From: Leptodontidium sp. MPI-SDFR-AT-0119
Taxonomy: Eukaryota > Ascomycota > Leotiomycetes > Helotiales > Leptodontidiaceae
DNA length: 64,000 bases
Reading direction: 5' to 3'
NCBI GenBank assembly: GCA_020726505.1
Contig: JAHLEZ010000019.1
Span: 930,001 to 994,000, forward strand
Shown piece by piece: positions 22,238-31,853 of the stretch. Positions within the stretch are counted from its first letter, which is position 1. Each line of letters begins with the position of its first letter. Below the pieces are notes generated by a model. The model had not been told where the DNA came from. It worked only from the letters and a program-made list of their open reading frames with translations, and ran no database searches. The position numbers and the translations under genes were made by a program.

Positions 22238-23269
22238 TTAGAAAGTGAGACTCGAAATCAGTGGAGAACGGTTTCGAGTTTATTCTTTTGGTCTCGCATA
22301 TAATCTTATTTTTGATTCCTTGTTTGCTCTCTTTTCTGATCTTTGGTTTTCATATGCTTTTCTATTGCCGGACCTGGTTGGGCATATCTGTTTGCTTTTT
22401 TGGAACAGAGAGAGGATGGAGTGGGAAACCAAAGAGCCTGAGAAAGCTAGTCAAAAATGCAGGAGCAACACCATGTTGGATTAATGCAACAAAAAATCTG
22501 ACTGTACATCTTCTCTCCAAAACCACAGAGCTCAATACAAGAGAAAGCAAAACATTAATTATAAAATCCAGAAACAGACATACCTAGGCAGTAGAATCTA
22601 ATTATCAAATCTCGCTGACAAATTTCGTCTCCACCCCTAGCTCCACCCCGTTCATCACCAATCTCAGCCTCCCATCATCCCAACCGAACCCTCTTAAACC
22701 TACCTCTCCTCCACACATGCCCACCTACCTACCTATCAGAAGCACACCTCCAGACTTTCCTTTCCCATACATAAAGATTGACATATGGAGACCGAGTTTA
22801 CTAAGCAGCAGAAACAATCCAGGTCCCGATAGGTCGGTTAAGGGGAACTGCATTCAAGATAGAAGCATTACGGGAAGTGGGTGTTCCCGCTTTGTGGCAT
22901 CCTTTGTAACTCCGTAAGCGCCCGGGAACTGCTACTAGGCTATGTTTATCCTAGGTCCCCGACCACACTATCAGTTAGAAGGTGGACCTGCCGCTTGCCC
23001 CAGGACCAGGAATCCAATAAGTAGTACTAGAGGGCATTGGCGAACTCTATGGATGGCGGGCAAAGTGAGACAACTATCCCTTGCATAGCGACTGGCCTTA
23101 AGTGAGTTTTTTTTTATTTTTAGCGGAGTCTATTTCCAGCTGTGCACCCTGGCTGGTTCGAAGATACCGCTGCTAGGCGAAAAGTTCCCCAAACCACACA
23201 TCATCTGGCGAACGCTGCTGCTTTGCTACTTGCGCTCGCTGACCTTATTCTTCTCAACTTTTGAACCCA
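22238..23269. other. no gene recognised
   Basis: Intergenic stretch left of the bacterial-type gene pair. I see no transposon ends, integrase or other mobile-element gene in it. Confidence 0.45.
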
Positions 23270-23509
23270 ATGGTTAGCAAGGCTGTCCACGAAACCCTCG
23301 CAGCATTCGTTCGTCGCTGAACGCGACTGGGTGCAGTTCCACACGAAGAACTTGCAGACGTACTCACCTACTGTCTCCTTCTCGCGGATCGCATCGGAGC
23401 CCACCCTGAGCAGATCGTGCTGGAGAAGCTAGAAATCACGCATAAAAAGTATCCCGTTGACACAGCTCGAGGAAGCAGCAAAAAGTATGATGAAATTGGC
23501 ACGGCTTGA
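23270..23509 (+). pseudogene. remnant of MazG-like nucleotide pyrophosphohydrolase
   Basis: The frame starting at 23270 reads MVSKAVHETLAAFVRR and then meets a TGA. A neighbouring frame then shows ERDWVQFHTKNL, the typical N-terminal motif of MazG-like (dCTPase/RS21-C6 type) enzymes. The original frame resumes with EELADVLTYCLLLADRIG, PEQIVLEKLEITHKKYPVD and ARGSSKKYDEI, ending at TGA 23507-23509. The middle of the domain, including the usual EAAELLE motif, is missing, so the gene carries a stop/frame change plus an internal deletion. Intact relatives hydrolyse nucleoside triphosphates to monophosphates. The 3' end overlaps the start of the nuclease-helicase by 23 bp in a different frame, as in bacterial operons. 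I see no intron that would repair it. Confidence 0.75.
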
Positions 23510-25256
23510 ATTCTCCCAAACAGCCGTTACAACGTGGAAGTTCCATGACGAGAAACATGGCAATTGGCCTGTCGTGTATGTATTGGATGACGGCAATGGC
23601 GCTGGACACGCCAATTCGAACAAGCTGAAGGACATCTACGTTGGAGAGACGCTCAATGCCGCCAGTCGAATGCATCAGCATCTCAAAACGCCTGCGAAAC
23701 AGCACCTCAAGAACATTCGTGTCATCATCGATGAGAGATTCAATAAGTCGGTTTGCCTTGACTTGGAGTCTTACCTTATCAAAATGTTGGCCGGCGACGG
23801 TGCTAACCGGGTGCTCAACCGAAATAACGGCATCACGGAAACGCAGTACTATCAACGCGAGATGTACCGCGAGGGTTTTCGCAACATTTTCGAACGGCTC
23901 AAGGCGGAGGGCGTTTTCACGCGAAGTATCCCCGAAATCGAAAACAGCAACCTTTTCAAGTTGTCGCCATTCAAAGCGCTAACGGAAGATCAAGCCAACT
24001 CGGTGGAGGAAATCGTCAATGGGCTCCTTATTGATATCGAGAGAGGCAGCAAAAGCACAATCGTCATCCAGGGTGATCCAGGCACAGGCAAGACGGTCAT
24101 GGCTATATATATGATCAAACTACTCATGGACATCAAGACATTTACGTCACTAGAAGATCTGGATAGCGAATTGCGGTTCTCTAATTTCTTTACCGAAAGG
24201 AACCAACGGCTACTTCACGATCTCCGCATCGGCCTAGTGGTGCCCCAGCAATCGTTGCGAAAGTCCATCCAGATTGTCTTCGAGAAAACGCCCGGCCTTC
24301 AAGAATCAATGGTCATGGACCCTTTCAAAGCTGGAGAAGCAGAAGGAATTTTCGACCTTCTGTTGGTTGATGAAACCCATCGGCTTAATCAGCGTGCCAA
24401 TCAAGCAGCGGCAAACCTGAACATCAAGTTCGCAACCATCACGAGCGAGCTCTTTGGCAGCGATGATAAGAGCAAGACCCAACTTGATTGGATACGGGCG
24501 AAGAGTCGACATCAAATATTCCTCTTAGACGCAGCGCAGAGTGTTCGACCAGCTGATCTGCCCACAGATCTGTTGTCCGGTCTGGTCGCCGACACTCGTG
24601 CATCGGGACGGCATTTTCAACTTCGGACTCAGATGCGTGTCAAAGCGGGATCCGATTTCGTGTCTTACGTTCGTTGGATTCTCGATCCTCACCCTCTCTC
24701 GTACCCAAGAGTGAGACTGGATTTTGGAGAATATGATTTTCGCTCGTTCGACAGCGTTGCACACATGCGAGAACAAATTTTCCAACGTGACGCTGAAGTA
24801 GGCCTTTCGCGGATGGTCGCTGGCTTTGCATGGCCGTGGAAGAGTAGAATGAGAAAGAATAGGAACGAGATCGACATAGAAATTGGCCAGACGCAGCTCC
24901 GCTGGAACAGCGCCACCACTGACTGGATTGCGTCTAGCAAAGCGCTCGAGGAAGTAGGGTCAATCCATACGGTCCAAGGTTACGATCTGAACTACGTTGG
25001 TGTTATTATTGGTCTTGATCTGCGATTCGACCCTGAGCGGAGGCGCCTTTTCATTGATCGCAACTCGTACTTCGACAAGAAGGGCAAGGAGAACAACCCA
25101 GTTCTCGGCAGGAAGTATTCGGATGATGACTTGCTGCGATTCATTACACAGATCTATGCTGTGCTCATGACGCGTGGTATCCGTGGAACGTATGTTTATG
25201 CATGCGATCCCGGGTTGAGGGAGTATCTCAAAGTTTTCATCCCTACGCGGTCCTGA
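23487..25256 (+). CDS. GIY-YIG nuclease fused to DUF2075 (Schlafen-group-3-like) helicase, bacterial type
   Basis: An intronless protein of 589 residues counted from ATG 23487 (Met-Met start). The GIY-YIG domain has VVY (29-31), IYVGE (50-54), Arg61, Glu94 in LDLESYLIK and Asn111 in VLNRN, so all expected catalytic positions are present. The helicase part has Walker A GDPGTGKT (about 196-203), Walker B LLLVDETHR (DETH about 295-298), QIFLLDAAQS, TQMRVKAGSDF, IHTVQGYDLNYVGVIIG (about 493-509) and MTRGIRGTYVYACD (about 560-573). That is the full motif series of PF09848-type proteins. The family is mainly bacterial, where nuclease-helicase fusions are candidate nucleic-acid defence enzymes. Overlap with a MazG-like remnant, lack of introns and domain order all point to transfer from a bacterium. 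It should act on DNA or RNA using ATP; cell location and role in the fungus are unknown. Confidence 0.85.
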   Translation: MMKLARLEFSQTAVTTWKFHDEKHGNWPVVYVLDDGNGAGHANSNKLKDIYVGETLNAASRMHQHLKTPAKQHLKNIRVIIDERFNKSVCLDLESYLIKMLAGDGANRVLNRNNGITETQYYQREMYREGFRNIFERLKAEGVFTRSIPEIENSNLFKLSPFKALTEDQANSVEEIVNGLLIDIERGSKSTIVIQGDPGTGKTVMAIYMIKLLMDIKTFTSLEDLDSELRFSNFFTERNQRLLHDLRIGLVVPQQSLRKSIQIVFEKTPGLQESMVMDPFKAGEAEGIFDLLLVDETHRLNQRANQAAANLNIKFATITSELFGSDDKSKTQLDWIRAKSRHQIFLLDAAQSVRPADLPTDLLSGLVADTRASGRHFQLRTQMRVKAGSDFVSYVRWILDPHPLSYPRVRLDFGEYDFRSFDSVAHMREQIFQRDAEVGLSRMVAGFAWPWKSRMRKNRNEIDIEIGQTQLRWNSATTDWIASSKALEEVGSIHTVQGYDLNYVGVIIGLDLRFDPERRRLFIDRNSYFDKKGKENNPVLGRKYSDDDLLRFITQIYAVLMTRGIRGTYVYACDPGLREYLKVFIPTRS

Positions 25257-26055
25257 TACCTCAAGACCCAGGGTTAATTTTCCCTTTCGCTGGTTCCGTT
25301 TTAGTCTGCGGACGTGAGCAACTGCTGCTTTAACCTGAGCTGAGGGTGAGCAGAGCCTGAGTATCCTGAGCTCGCCCTGAGTCAGCCTGCGCACTATAAT
25401 ATAGAACCCATTTTGGTCTCCTGTGTGGCCCGGCTATAGTTTCTATACCAAATTTGCCCCGGAATCCGTTTCTGCTCCCTTATAGTTCCTGCGGAAGTAG
25501 ATTTTGAATCCCTTTTGTGAAAGAGCTCGTATAGTAGTAATTCAGCCTTATAAGTCAGAATACGGGGGGCTGTTTTGACCTCCGTGGCATGACCTCAGTT
25601 TGAGTCACGAGACTTTATCACATGATAGTGTGTTTACGGTAAAGAGGTTGTCATTGCATGACATGGTTGAGTAAGTCGGGCATCTTCGTAGCTGTATGGT
25701 GGGTAGCTAAGCTGTACAAGTTTCGATTGATTGGATCACAGCTTCCCATACCTTGAGCACATGCCTGTACAGTCTAAGCCGCAAATTTCTGCCCTGTAAA
25801 GAATGGAGATAGCAGCCACCATGACACAAATTGGATAACTTTTTGCAAACGATTAAAATGACTGGTCTAGAAGGAACTTGGCCACGAACCAACTGGGACG
25901 ATCCCTTGCCATTTCTACCACGAAACTTACTGGTATCTCAGTAGTCACATGGAGATTAGGCGGGTAGATTAAGAGCCTTCCTTACATAATGTTGTGTCTT
26001 AATAATTTGCAGTAGATAAGCATTGGCTGAGCAGCAAAGGAAACTCTGATACATA
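25257..26055. other. gap between nuclease-helicase and HET gene
   Basis: No gene is recognised. Around 25335-25385 the hexamer CCTGAG recurs several times in imperfect short repeats. I see no third bacterial-type gene downstream of the nuclease-helicase. Confidence 0.5.
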
Positions 26056-28494
26056 TTGACAACCCCACTGCCTGGTTTACCGATAGATAGACTTAACAGA
26101 CACTTTAAAATGGCAGCCGAGTCCGACTCTTTCGCTGACCCGAGTTGGACGTATTTCTCAGCCGAGAACGATAGCTTCATCAGGACAACCCAGCACTGCC
26201 CCGAACGGCCGTATGTATCAGTGACCATCATCTCCAGCCAGAATTTGAGCGTTCGGCGTATCGACTTCACAACTATCTCACACGATCAAGGATTCAGCGA
26301 CAAGGCGGACCAAAACGGTGACATTTACGCTGGTTCCCACACATGGTTCGACGCACGTATCATAACACACTCAGGCCATGATCGTGTGCCTCGCCGACGC
26401 ATCCAGACCAACGTGTGCGCGAGCTTCGAGTTCAAGACCCATATCAACCGTTGGGATTGGAGAAAAGGTGACGCAGGGGTACGGGAATGGCTGGCAGCTA
26501 TTCAGACCGGCGATACTGTCCAGGTCATCCCCATGGCTCATTATCCTGCTTGGAACAACTTTGTGCGAGGGGCTAAAATCCAACTATGGGCGGCTCCTTC
26601 GACGGCAGGCAAGGCGCTGCGTCCAGTGATCTCATTGGTCGAACAGAATGACTATAGCGCATACCGTCCATTGCGACATGACCTGAGGGAGATTCGACTT
26701 GTCGAGGTCCAGCCGGATAAAAATGCAGGGCCAATCCGCATAGTGCTGCGGTATACGTCCTTATCAGATGATGATAGGCTGAGATATGACGCGCTCTCCT
26801 ATTGCTGGGGCGATGCGGAGGATCTGCAAGAGGTACTGTTGACGACTCCAGACCACTCGCAACCAAAGGCGATGTTTGTGAATAGAAACTTGCTCTCCGC
26901 CTTACAGCAGCTAAGATCGCAGACTGCGCCAAGGACACTATGGATTGACCTGCTTTGCATCAACCAGACAGACATGAAGGAACGTACCTTCCAAGTGGCC
27001 CTGATGGGGGAAATTTTTGCATCCGCAGAAACTGTCTGCGTCTGGCTTGGGGAAAGTGACCCGGACGGACGTCGAGATTGCCAAATCATACGCTCCATAT
27101 CTGATCGATACGATCAGACATTGGGCGGACTCGATGGCGAAGGGCTAGTTGGTGATCCAAAAGACTGGACGGCACTCCCGAAACCACACCTCACGCACGA
27201 GATTATACGCAACGGCCCAGACGGCTGGGGTATCGACTTACAAAATGACCGAGTATTCCAAAAGCCATGGTTTCAACGCGTATGGGTTCTCCAGGAGGTG
27301 TGGAACGCCGTTCGCGTCCAAGTTTTTTACGGTTCCGACGAAGTCCAGTGGCAGGCGGTTCTCCAAGCCAACCACTGTTTTAAGAAGCACGGCATAATGA
27401 ACAGGAATGTGCTCTCGTGGCTATGGAATGCTCTTTTCACTATCACACGAGACGAAACTGGATTAAACTGTAATCGTACGCCACGGTCAGATATCCTCAC
27501 GGTTCTTATCGCAGGGCATAATATGAAGGCGACCGATCCCAGGGATAAGATATTTGCTATGTTAGTGTTTGGCAACGAGACGTATCAAACGGGAGCCCTA
27601 CCGGAAGAAGTGAGGCCAAATTACGAGAAGAGTGTTATCCTTGTATATGCTGATTTTACGCGGTGGTGGATATTGCACCACAGCTCGTTACGGATCCTCT
27701 CAGTGGTACATACGCTCACTGGCCGGTCCTGGGTCAATACTTCGAGTCCCCATGGTTCCCATAATAGCTTCGATCTGTCCCAACGGCCGTCGTGGATGCT
27801 GTGGCACGAGGGCTTCAGTGAGTGGATGCACGGCACCCTAGCGCTCCACGACCAATGCGGATACCATGCCTCAGGGTGTCGTGTCATTGACCATGACCTC
27901 CTACGATCTCTGGCTCTCACCCAACCTAACAATCTTGCGCTACGAGGCGTTAGAGTGAGCGCTATCGCCTCCCTAGCGCCGTATCCGTTCTACCAGGACC
28001 CGCCACTTTCCCCTCATATGCATGATGCCTTCCTCCGGCTCTTTGACCCGAACGGGTCTATTGGTACTTGGAACTCTTTCAGGATCAGAAGGTCAGTGGG
28101 GGAGGTCATCAATATGGCCGACCATAGTAAGAAGTCGAGGGAATGGAAGATTCATTATGGTTCCCACTGGGACGCATTGCCTCCAAGCGAAGGTGCCGAG
28201 GGTCTCCCGACTTGGCTACCTTGCTTAGAGAATTGCATGTTTACTACAATAGATGGAGGGGTCGGCCTATGTCCTTCGGGGAGTCGAGTGGGAGATTTGG
28301 TTGTGGTGCTGTATGGCGGGATGGTTCCGTATCTGCTTCGGCCTAAGATTCGTATTGGAGTAGAGACAGACCGGGAGAGCGTGTGCTCGGGGGAGTTCTA
28401 CTTTGTTGGGGAGTGTTATTTTGAAGGCTGGATGCATGGTGAGGCTTGTTCTTCGATATCCGACTCGAACACAGAAGTGTTTTTGCTGGCGTAG
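26056..28494 (+). CDS. HET (heterokaryon incompatibility) domain protein
   Basis: A single exon of 812 residues. The N-terminal ~210 residues form a conserved-looking region without a name I can give (ending near YPAWNNFVRGAKIQLW). Then come the HET signature blocks: YDALSYCWGD at about 244, LWIDLLCINQ at about 295, and the block from QVALMGEIF to VCVWLGE. QRVWVLQEV follows near residue 415. HET proteins trigger programmed cell death when genetically different hyphae fuse and act as fungal self/non-self recognition factors. Length and domain order are normal for the large intronless HET class. Met19 (26110) is an alternative start. There is no C-terminal repeat domain (WD40, ankyrin or TPR). 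Its neighbours are a bacterial-type nuclease-helicase upstream and a MITE 6 bp past the stop codon. Confidence 0.92.
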   Translation: MTTPLPGLPIDRLNRHFKMAAESDSFADPSWTYFSAENDSFIRTTQHCPERPYVSVTIISSQNLSVRRIDFTTISHDQGFSDKADQNGDIYAGSHTWFDARIITHSGHDRVPRRRIQTNVCASFEFKTHINRWDWRKGDAGVREWLAAIQTGDTVQVIPMAHYPAWNNFVRGAKIQLWAAPSTAGKALRPVISLVEQNDYSAYRPLRHDLREIRLVEVQPDKNAGPIRIVLRYTSLSDDDRLRYDALSYCWGDAEDLQEVLLTTPDHSQPKAMFVNRNLLSALQQLRSQTAPRTLWIDLLCINQTDMKERTFQVALMGEIFASAETVCVWLGESDPDGRRDCQIIRSISDRYDQTLGGLDGEGLVGDPKDWTALPKPHLTHEIIRNGPDGWGIDLQNDRVFQKPWFQRVWVLQEVWNAVRVQVFYGSDEVQWQAVLQANHCFKKHGIMNRNVLSWLWNALFTITRDETGLNCNRTPRSDILTVLIAGHNMKATDPRDKIFAMLVFGNETYQTGALPEEVRPNYEKSVILVYADFTRWWILHHSSLRILSVVHTLTGRSWVNTSSPHGSHNSFDLSQRPSWMLWHEGFSEWMHGTLALHDQCGYHASGCRVIDHDLLRSLALTQPNNLALRGVRVSAIASLAPYPFYQDPPLSPHMHDAFLRLFDPNGSIGTWNSFRIRRSVGEVINMADHSKKSREWKIHYGSHWDALPPSEGAEGLPTWLPCLENCMFTTIDGGVGLCPSGSRVGDLVVVLYGGMVPYLLRPKIRIGVETDRESVCSGEFYFVGECYFEGWMHGEACSSISDSNTEVFLLA

Positions 28495-28500
28495 CTCTAG

Positions 28501-28748
28501 TATCCCATGGACCGGCATCGCTTGCGACTTTTAGCGCGAAAATGTAAAAGGGCTGCATGGACCCCAATACTTTGACTTGAAAAAAGAAAATTACATAAAA
28601 AATTACAGCTGCTTCAAAATATGTTCATACTTTAATAGCAAAGCTAAAGAGACATTTAAAGGACTTGTTGTGCTGCTTTGAAAAAGGTATATTAATTTAA
28701 GCGACAGTGAGAAGACGCTAAAAGTGGTTTCTGCCGGTCCATGGGATA
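28501..28748. mobile_element. TA-flanked MITE immediately downstream of the HET gene
   Basis: Terminal inverted repeats TCCCATGGACCGGCA (28503-28517) and TGCCGGTCCATGGGA (28732-28746) are perfect over 15 bp. Both are flanked outside by TA (28501-28502 and 28747-28748), the target duplication of Tc1/mariner/Fot1-type elements. The inverted similarity continues weakly inward (a shared CTTTTAGCG). The internal 214 bp are AT-rich and non-coding. This fits a non-autonomous mariner-superfamily MITE of about 244 bp. It lies 6 bp after the HET stop codon, so it probably supplies part of that gene's 3' UTR. Confidence 0.8.
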
Positions 28749-29967
28749 GGTGTATTGTGATATGTTAATTGAGGCGAGACAAAACTGGAAAAAGAAAAAA
28801 AAAAGAAAGAAAAGGATTGTAGTACCTCAAACAGGTAAAAGCATATAAGTATAGTTTAAGTAATTATAATAACATATTAATAAGGAATTATATTATAAGG
28901 AGATATCGACTATAATAAGTAATTACGTATATGTTACGGCACGACCTGAGCACACCTAGCGCGAGGCAAATGAGTGTTCATATGTCTTGCCGCTTATATA
29001 TATGCTGCCCTGGGAACTCCACTTCTCTTTCTTCTATCCCTTAGCCTTATATGTCTTTCCTACTTTCAATGTCGCGATCGCAAGACTGCAGAGCTGGCCG
29101 AACATCCCATTATTTACTATATCATGCGAGCTACATCACTTGAGATCTCATCTCATCCTTGTTACTTATTGTGAAACTCCACAAACGAACACCCCGCTTA
29201 TACTAAGACGAAGATACTCCGTAGCCACGAAAGTGATGTAAGAGAATCCATGATACCGTAGTACACAAGTGATCAGCAGCACAAGGAGGACTAAGGCTGC
29301 CTCAAGCCATTCTTTGACTTGGATGCCTAGTCGTAGATGTATTTAAGTGAGCGCGGAGAGAACAATAAGAATAGGTCAGAGCGTGGGGTTTTATAAGTAT
29401 CCTGTAGCCAAGATGATGTGTAGAGAAGTTGAAATCGGTGAATTTAGCAATATAAACTGGATGATTAGGTTAGTCTGAAGCAGCTTATCAGCATTGACTC
29501 AGACATGGAAGCGTGGTTGGTTGCATGGAGCGATGTCTGGTCCGGATTCAATCATAGTCTAGAGAAGGACCGTACTGACTCGTTAATGAGAGCGAGTGTG
29601 GACCATCATCTGGAGATATGAAACAGAAATCAAAACGAACACGAGAAGTTGCAGATGGATGAGTAGATATATAGGAAGGCAGAGGAGTCATTAGTGTATC
29701 AAATTTAAAAGGTCTCGAAAGCGATACTTATTATAAAGGGACTTGTGGACGGCTCTTACTTGATAATACTAAGTAAGCGCTCGGGCTATAAATTTAAGCC
29801 CCTATTCTTAGCTAAGCCTTAACAATTCTAGATAATACAATAATGCCTTAACTCTTTTACAAATACACGTTTCTTTCCTGGGTACATTGATTACTATACT
29901 AGCTCCGTCACCTGAGTATAGAAACTGGGAGGATCTAAGGTACTTTCTAGAGTAGATTGCAGGAGCA
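28749..29967. other. AT-rich gap, no gene recognised
   Basis: Strongly AT-rich, especially 28780-28960, with no motif-bearing frame. It may be decayed repeat DNA. Confidence 0.5.
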
Positions 29968-31664
29968 ATGATACAGGAGAAAATGGTGGAAGGTGTACCA
30001 CTTGTCCCCAAGGAGAAGAAAGGAAGGAAAAGCAATCTGAAAACGGGAACTGGATGCGTGACGTGCATGTGAGTCCCCGCCTCCTCCTACCCCAATTCCT
30101 ACCATCAACTCACCTCACTACCCAAGACATCAAATCAAATCAAGTCAAACCAAGAATCCTAACAGAGCACAGAACACGCCGAGTGAAATACGATGGTAAA
30201 TAATTATTATATATATTTTTTTTATACTGTCAAACGTATGGAAATCCTATTCTGTTCCAAGACAGGAAAAGGATGGACTGGGTATCATACTATAAATGAA
30301 ATATGTCATCGCTGACTCGGGGTCTATGTAGAAGGAAAACCTCACTGCAAGAGGTGCATGTCCACAGGACGTACCTGTTATGGGTACTGTTTGCCATCAA
30401 CGCGTCCTCAAAAGTGCCTGGCCGATCAACACCTGTCCGTCTGGCTCCAGCGCCGACACGTGCTGTCCCAAAGGACATCAAATCCCATCTCAAATTCACA
30501 AGCTAGAGTCCCAGCAATAGCATCCCTCTCTCACTTTCCACCCACCCCAAAATACCACCCAGCCATTTCCGCGCTTTGGAGCATTTCCACAGCCGCACAT
30601 CATCCGCCCTCGGGGGCTGGCTCCTCGCCCCATTCTGGACATATCAACTCCCACAACAAGCACACACTCAACCCTCCACCTGACGCACCATCATTGCCAT
30701 CTCCTCCATCCACGAGAACATCGAACGCCTCCGTAGCGCTACCCCCCAAGATCCACGACTCGAGCACGCGCACAGCGCATCAAGCCCCCTCATGAGTTTC
30801 GACGAACGCCATTACAAGGTCACGGTCTCGGCTCTAGCTCGGAGTTTAGCAGTCGGGACAGCGAGCGAGGAAGTTTCGTTGACGAGTTGTGCGATGTTCG
30901 TCGTGTTTAACTTCCTCTCTGGGGGTAACTTTTCCAGAGCAGTTTGGCATATGCAGTACGGGATTGAGATCTTGAGCCGGTGGAAGAGGGGACGCGGGAG
31001 GGTTGGTGTGAGGAATGAGGGGTCGTTGGAGGCGAATCTGGTGGAGTTCATGAGGGGGATTAGTCTTGATGGGGAGGCGATGGAGGAGACTGTTTCGATT
31101 AGAGAGACGGTTGATGTTGACTTGGATGCTTTTGAGGATTTAGATGCCGCGGGGAGGGCGGTGCAGGAGCTCAGTAAGGAGGGTCTGTGGTTGATTCGTT
31201 TGAATTTTTTGGTGGAGAAGGGAGATGCTGGGACAGCTCGCCGGCAATCCCTCCGTACTGATGTGGCCGCGCATGTCGAGAATCTTGCGCTCTGGCAAGC
31301 GAGTTTGGAGGCCATGATCGCAGATCCCTCCTTTCTCCTAACCACTGAGGACAAAGACCTCATAACACAATTTCGGATCCTCCATCTCTCTGCCCGTATC
31401 TGAATCCATGCCGGCTTCCCGCCAGCTCACGCGATACAGCCCGCCAAATTATTTGCGAGGTTCATCGGCCTAGTAGACGAACAGTATGAGAGGTGGCGGG
31501 CGAGAGGCCTGGAGCAATATGCTCGAAGATTCCTCTTCGACAAGGGACTGTTGCCGACGATAAATTACATTGTGACGTCCTCATCTGACGGTGGGTTGAG
31601 AGCAAGAGCGTTGATATCTAAACCAAATCGTCCCCCGAGGTGTGCAATCGATGTGATATCTTAA
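29968..31664 (+). pseudogene. broken Zn(II)2Cys6 transcription factor
   Basis: The exons 29968-30068, 30173-30195 and 30332 onward join in phase and give a zinc cluster CVTCITRRVKYDEGKPHCKRC ending GRTCYGY. The third cysteine is replaced by tyrosine. The frame that follows is not the one carrying the regulatory domain. That domain begins in another frame (HFRALEHFHSRTSSALGGW, then APFWTYQLPQQAHTQPS), meets TGA at 30681-30683, continues with IIAISSIHENIERL and runs on to HLSARI. There it meets TGA at 31401-31403, and then continues with IHAGFPPAHAIQPAKLFARF to TAA at 31662. So there are at least one frameshift (near 30.5 kb), two nonsense codons and one lost zinc ligand. The Cys-to-Tyr change is a transition in a CpA context on the minus strand, consistent with but not proof of RIP-type mutation. 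Confidence 0.8.
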
Positions 31665-31853
31665 CGGTTCGAATCTATTCGAGTCCGAAGGAAGGATAAA
31701 TATTAGAGGAGAGGAGAGTGTGACAGAAGTCAACTTGGATCCCGAACCCAAGCAAAAGGCTTGGATTCAAACGAAATCGCAACGTCGATGAAGGGTGGGG
31801 AGCGACGAAGGAATATGTATTATAAAAGGAACGATCCGGAATTGTCGAGAATT

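Noticed and set aside
22245..22587. Two overlapping hydrophobic frames just after the tRNA-like gene
   Set aside because: They derive from T-rich sequence on one strand, overlap in different frames and lack splice or family support.
25335..25390. Recurring CCTGAG units, considered as a CRISPR-like or operator array
   Set aside because: The units are only 6-8 bp, irregularly spaced and without equal-length spacers.
28987..29241. Short hydrophobic frames in the AT-rich gap after the MITE
   Set aside because: Leu/Phe/Ile-rich translation is expected from AT-rich DNA, and no start context or partner exon is visible.
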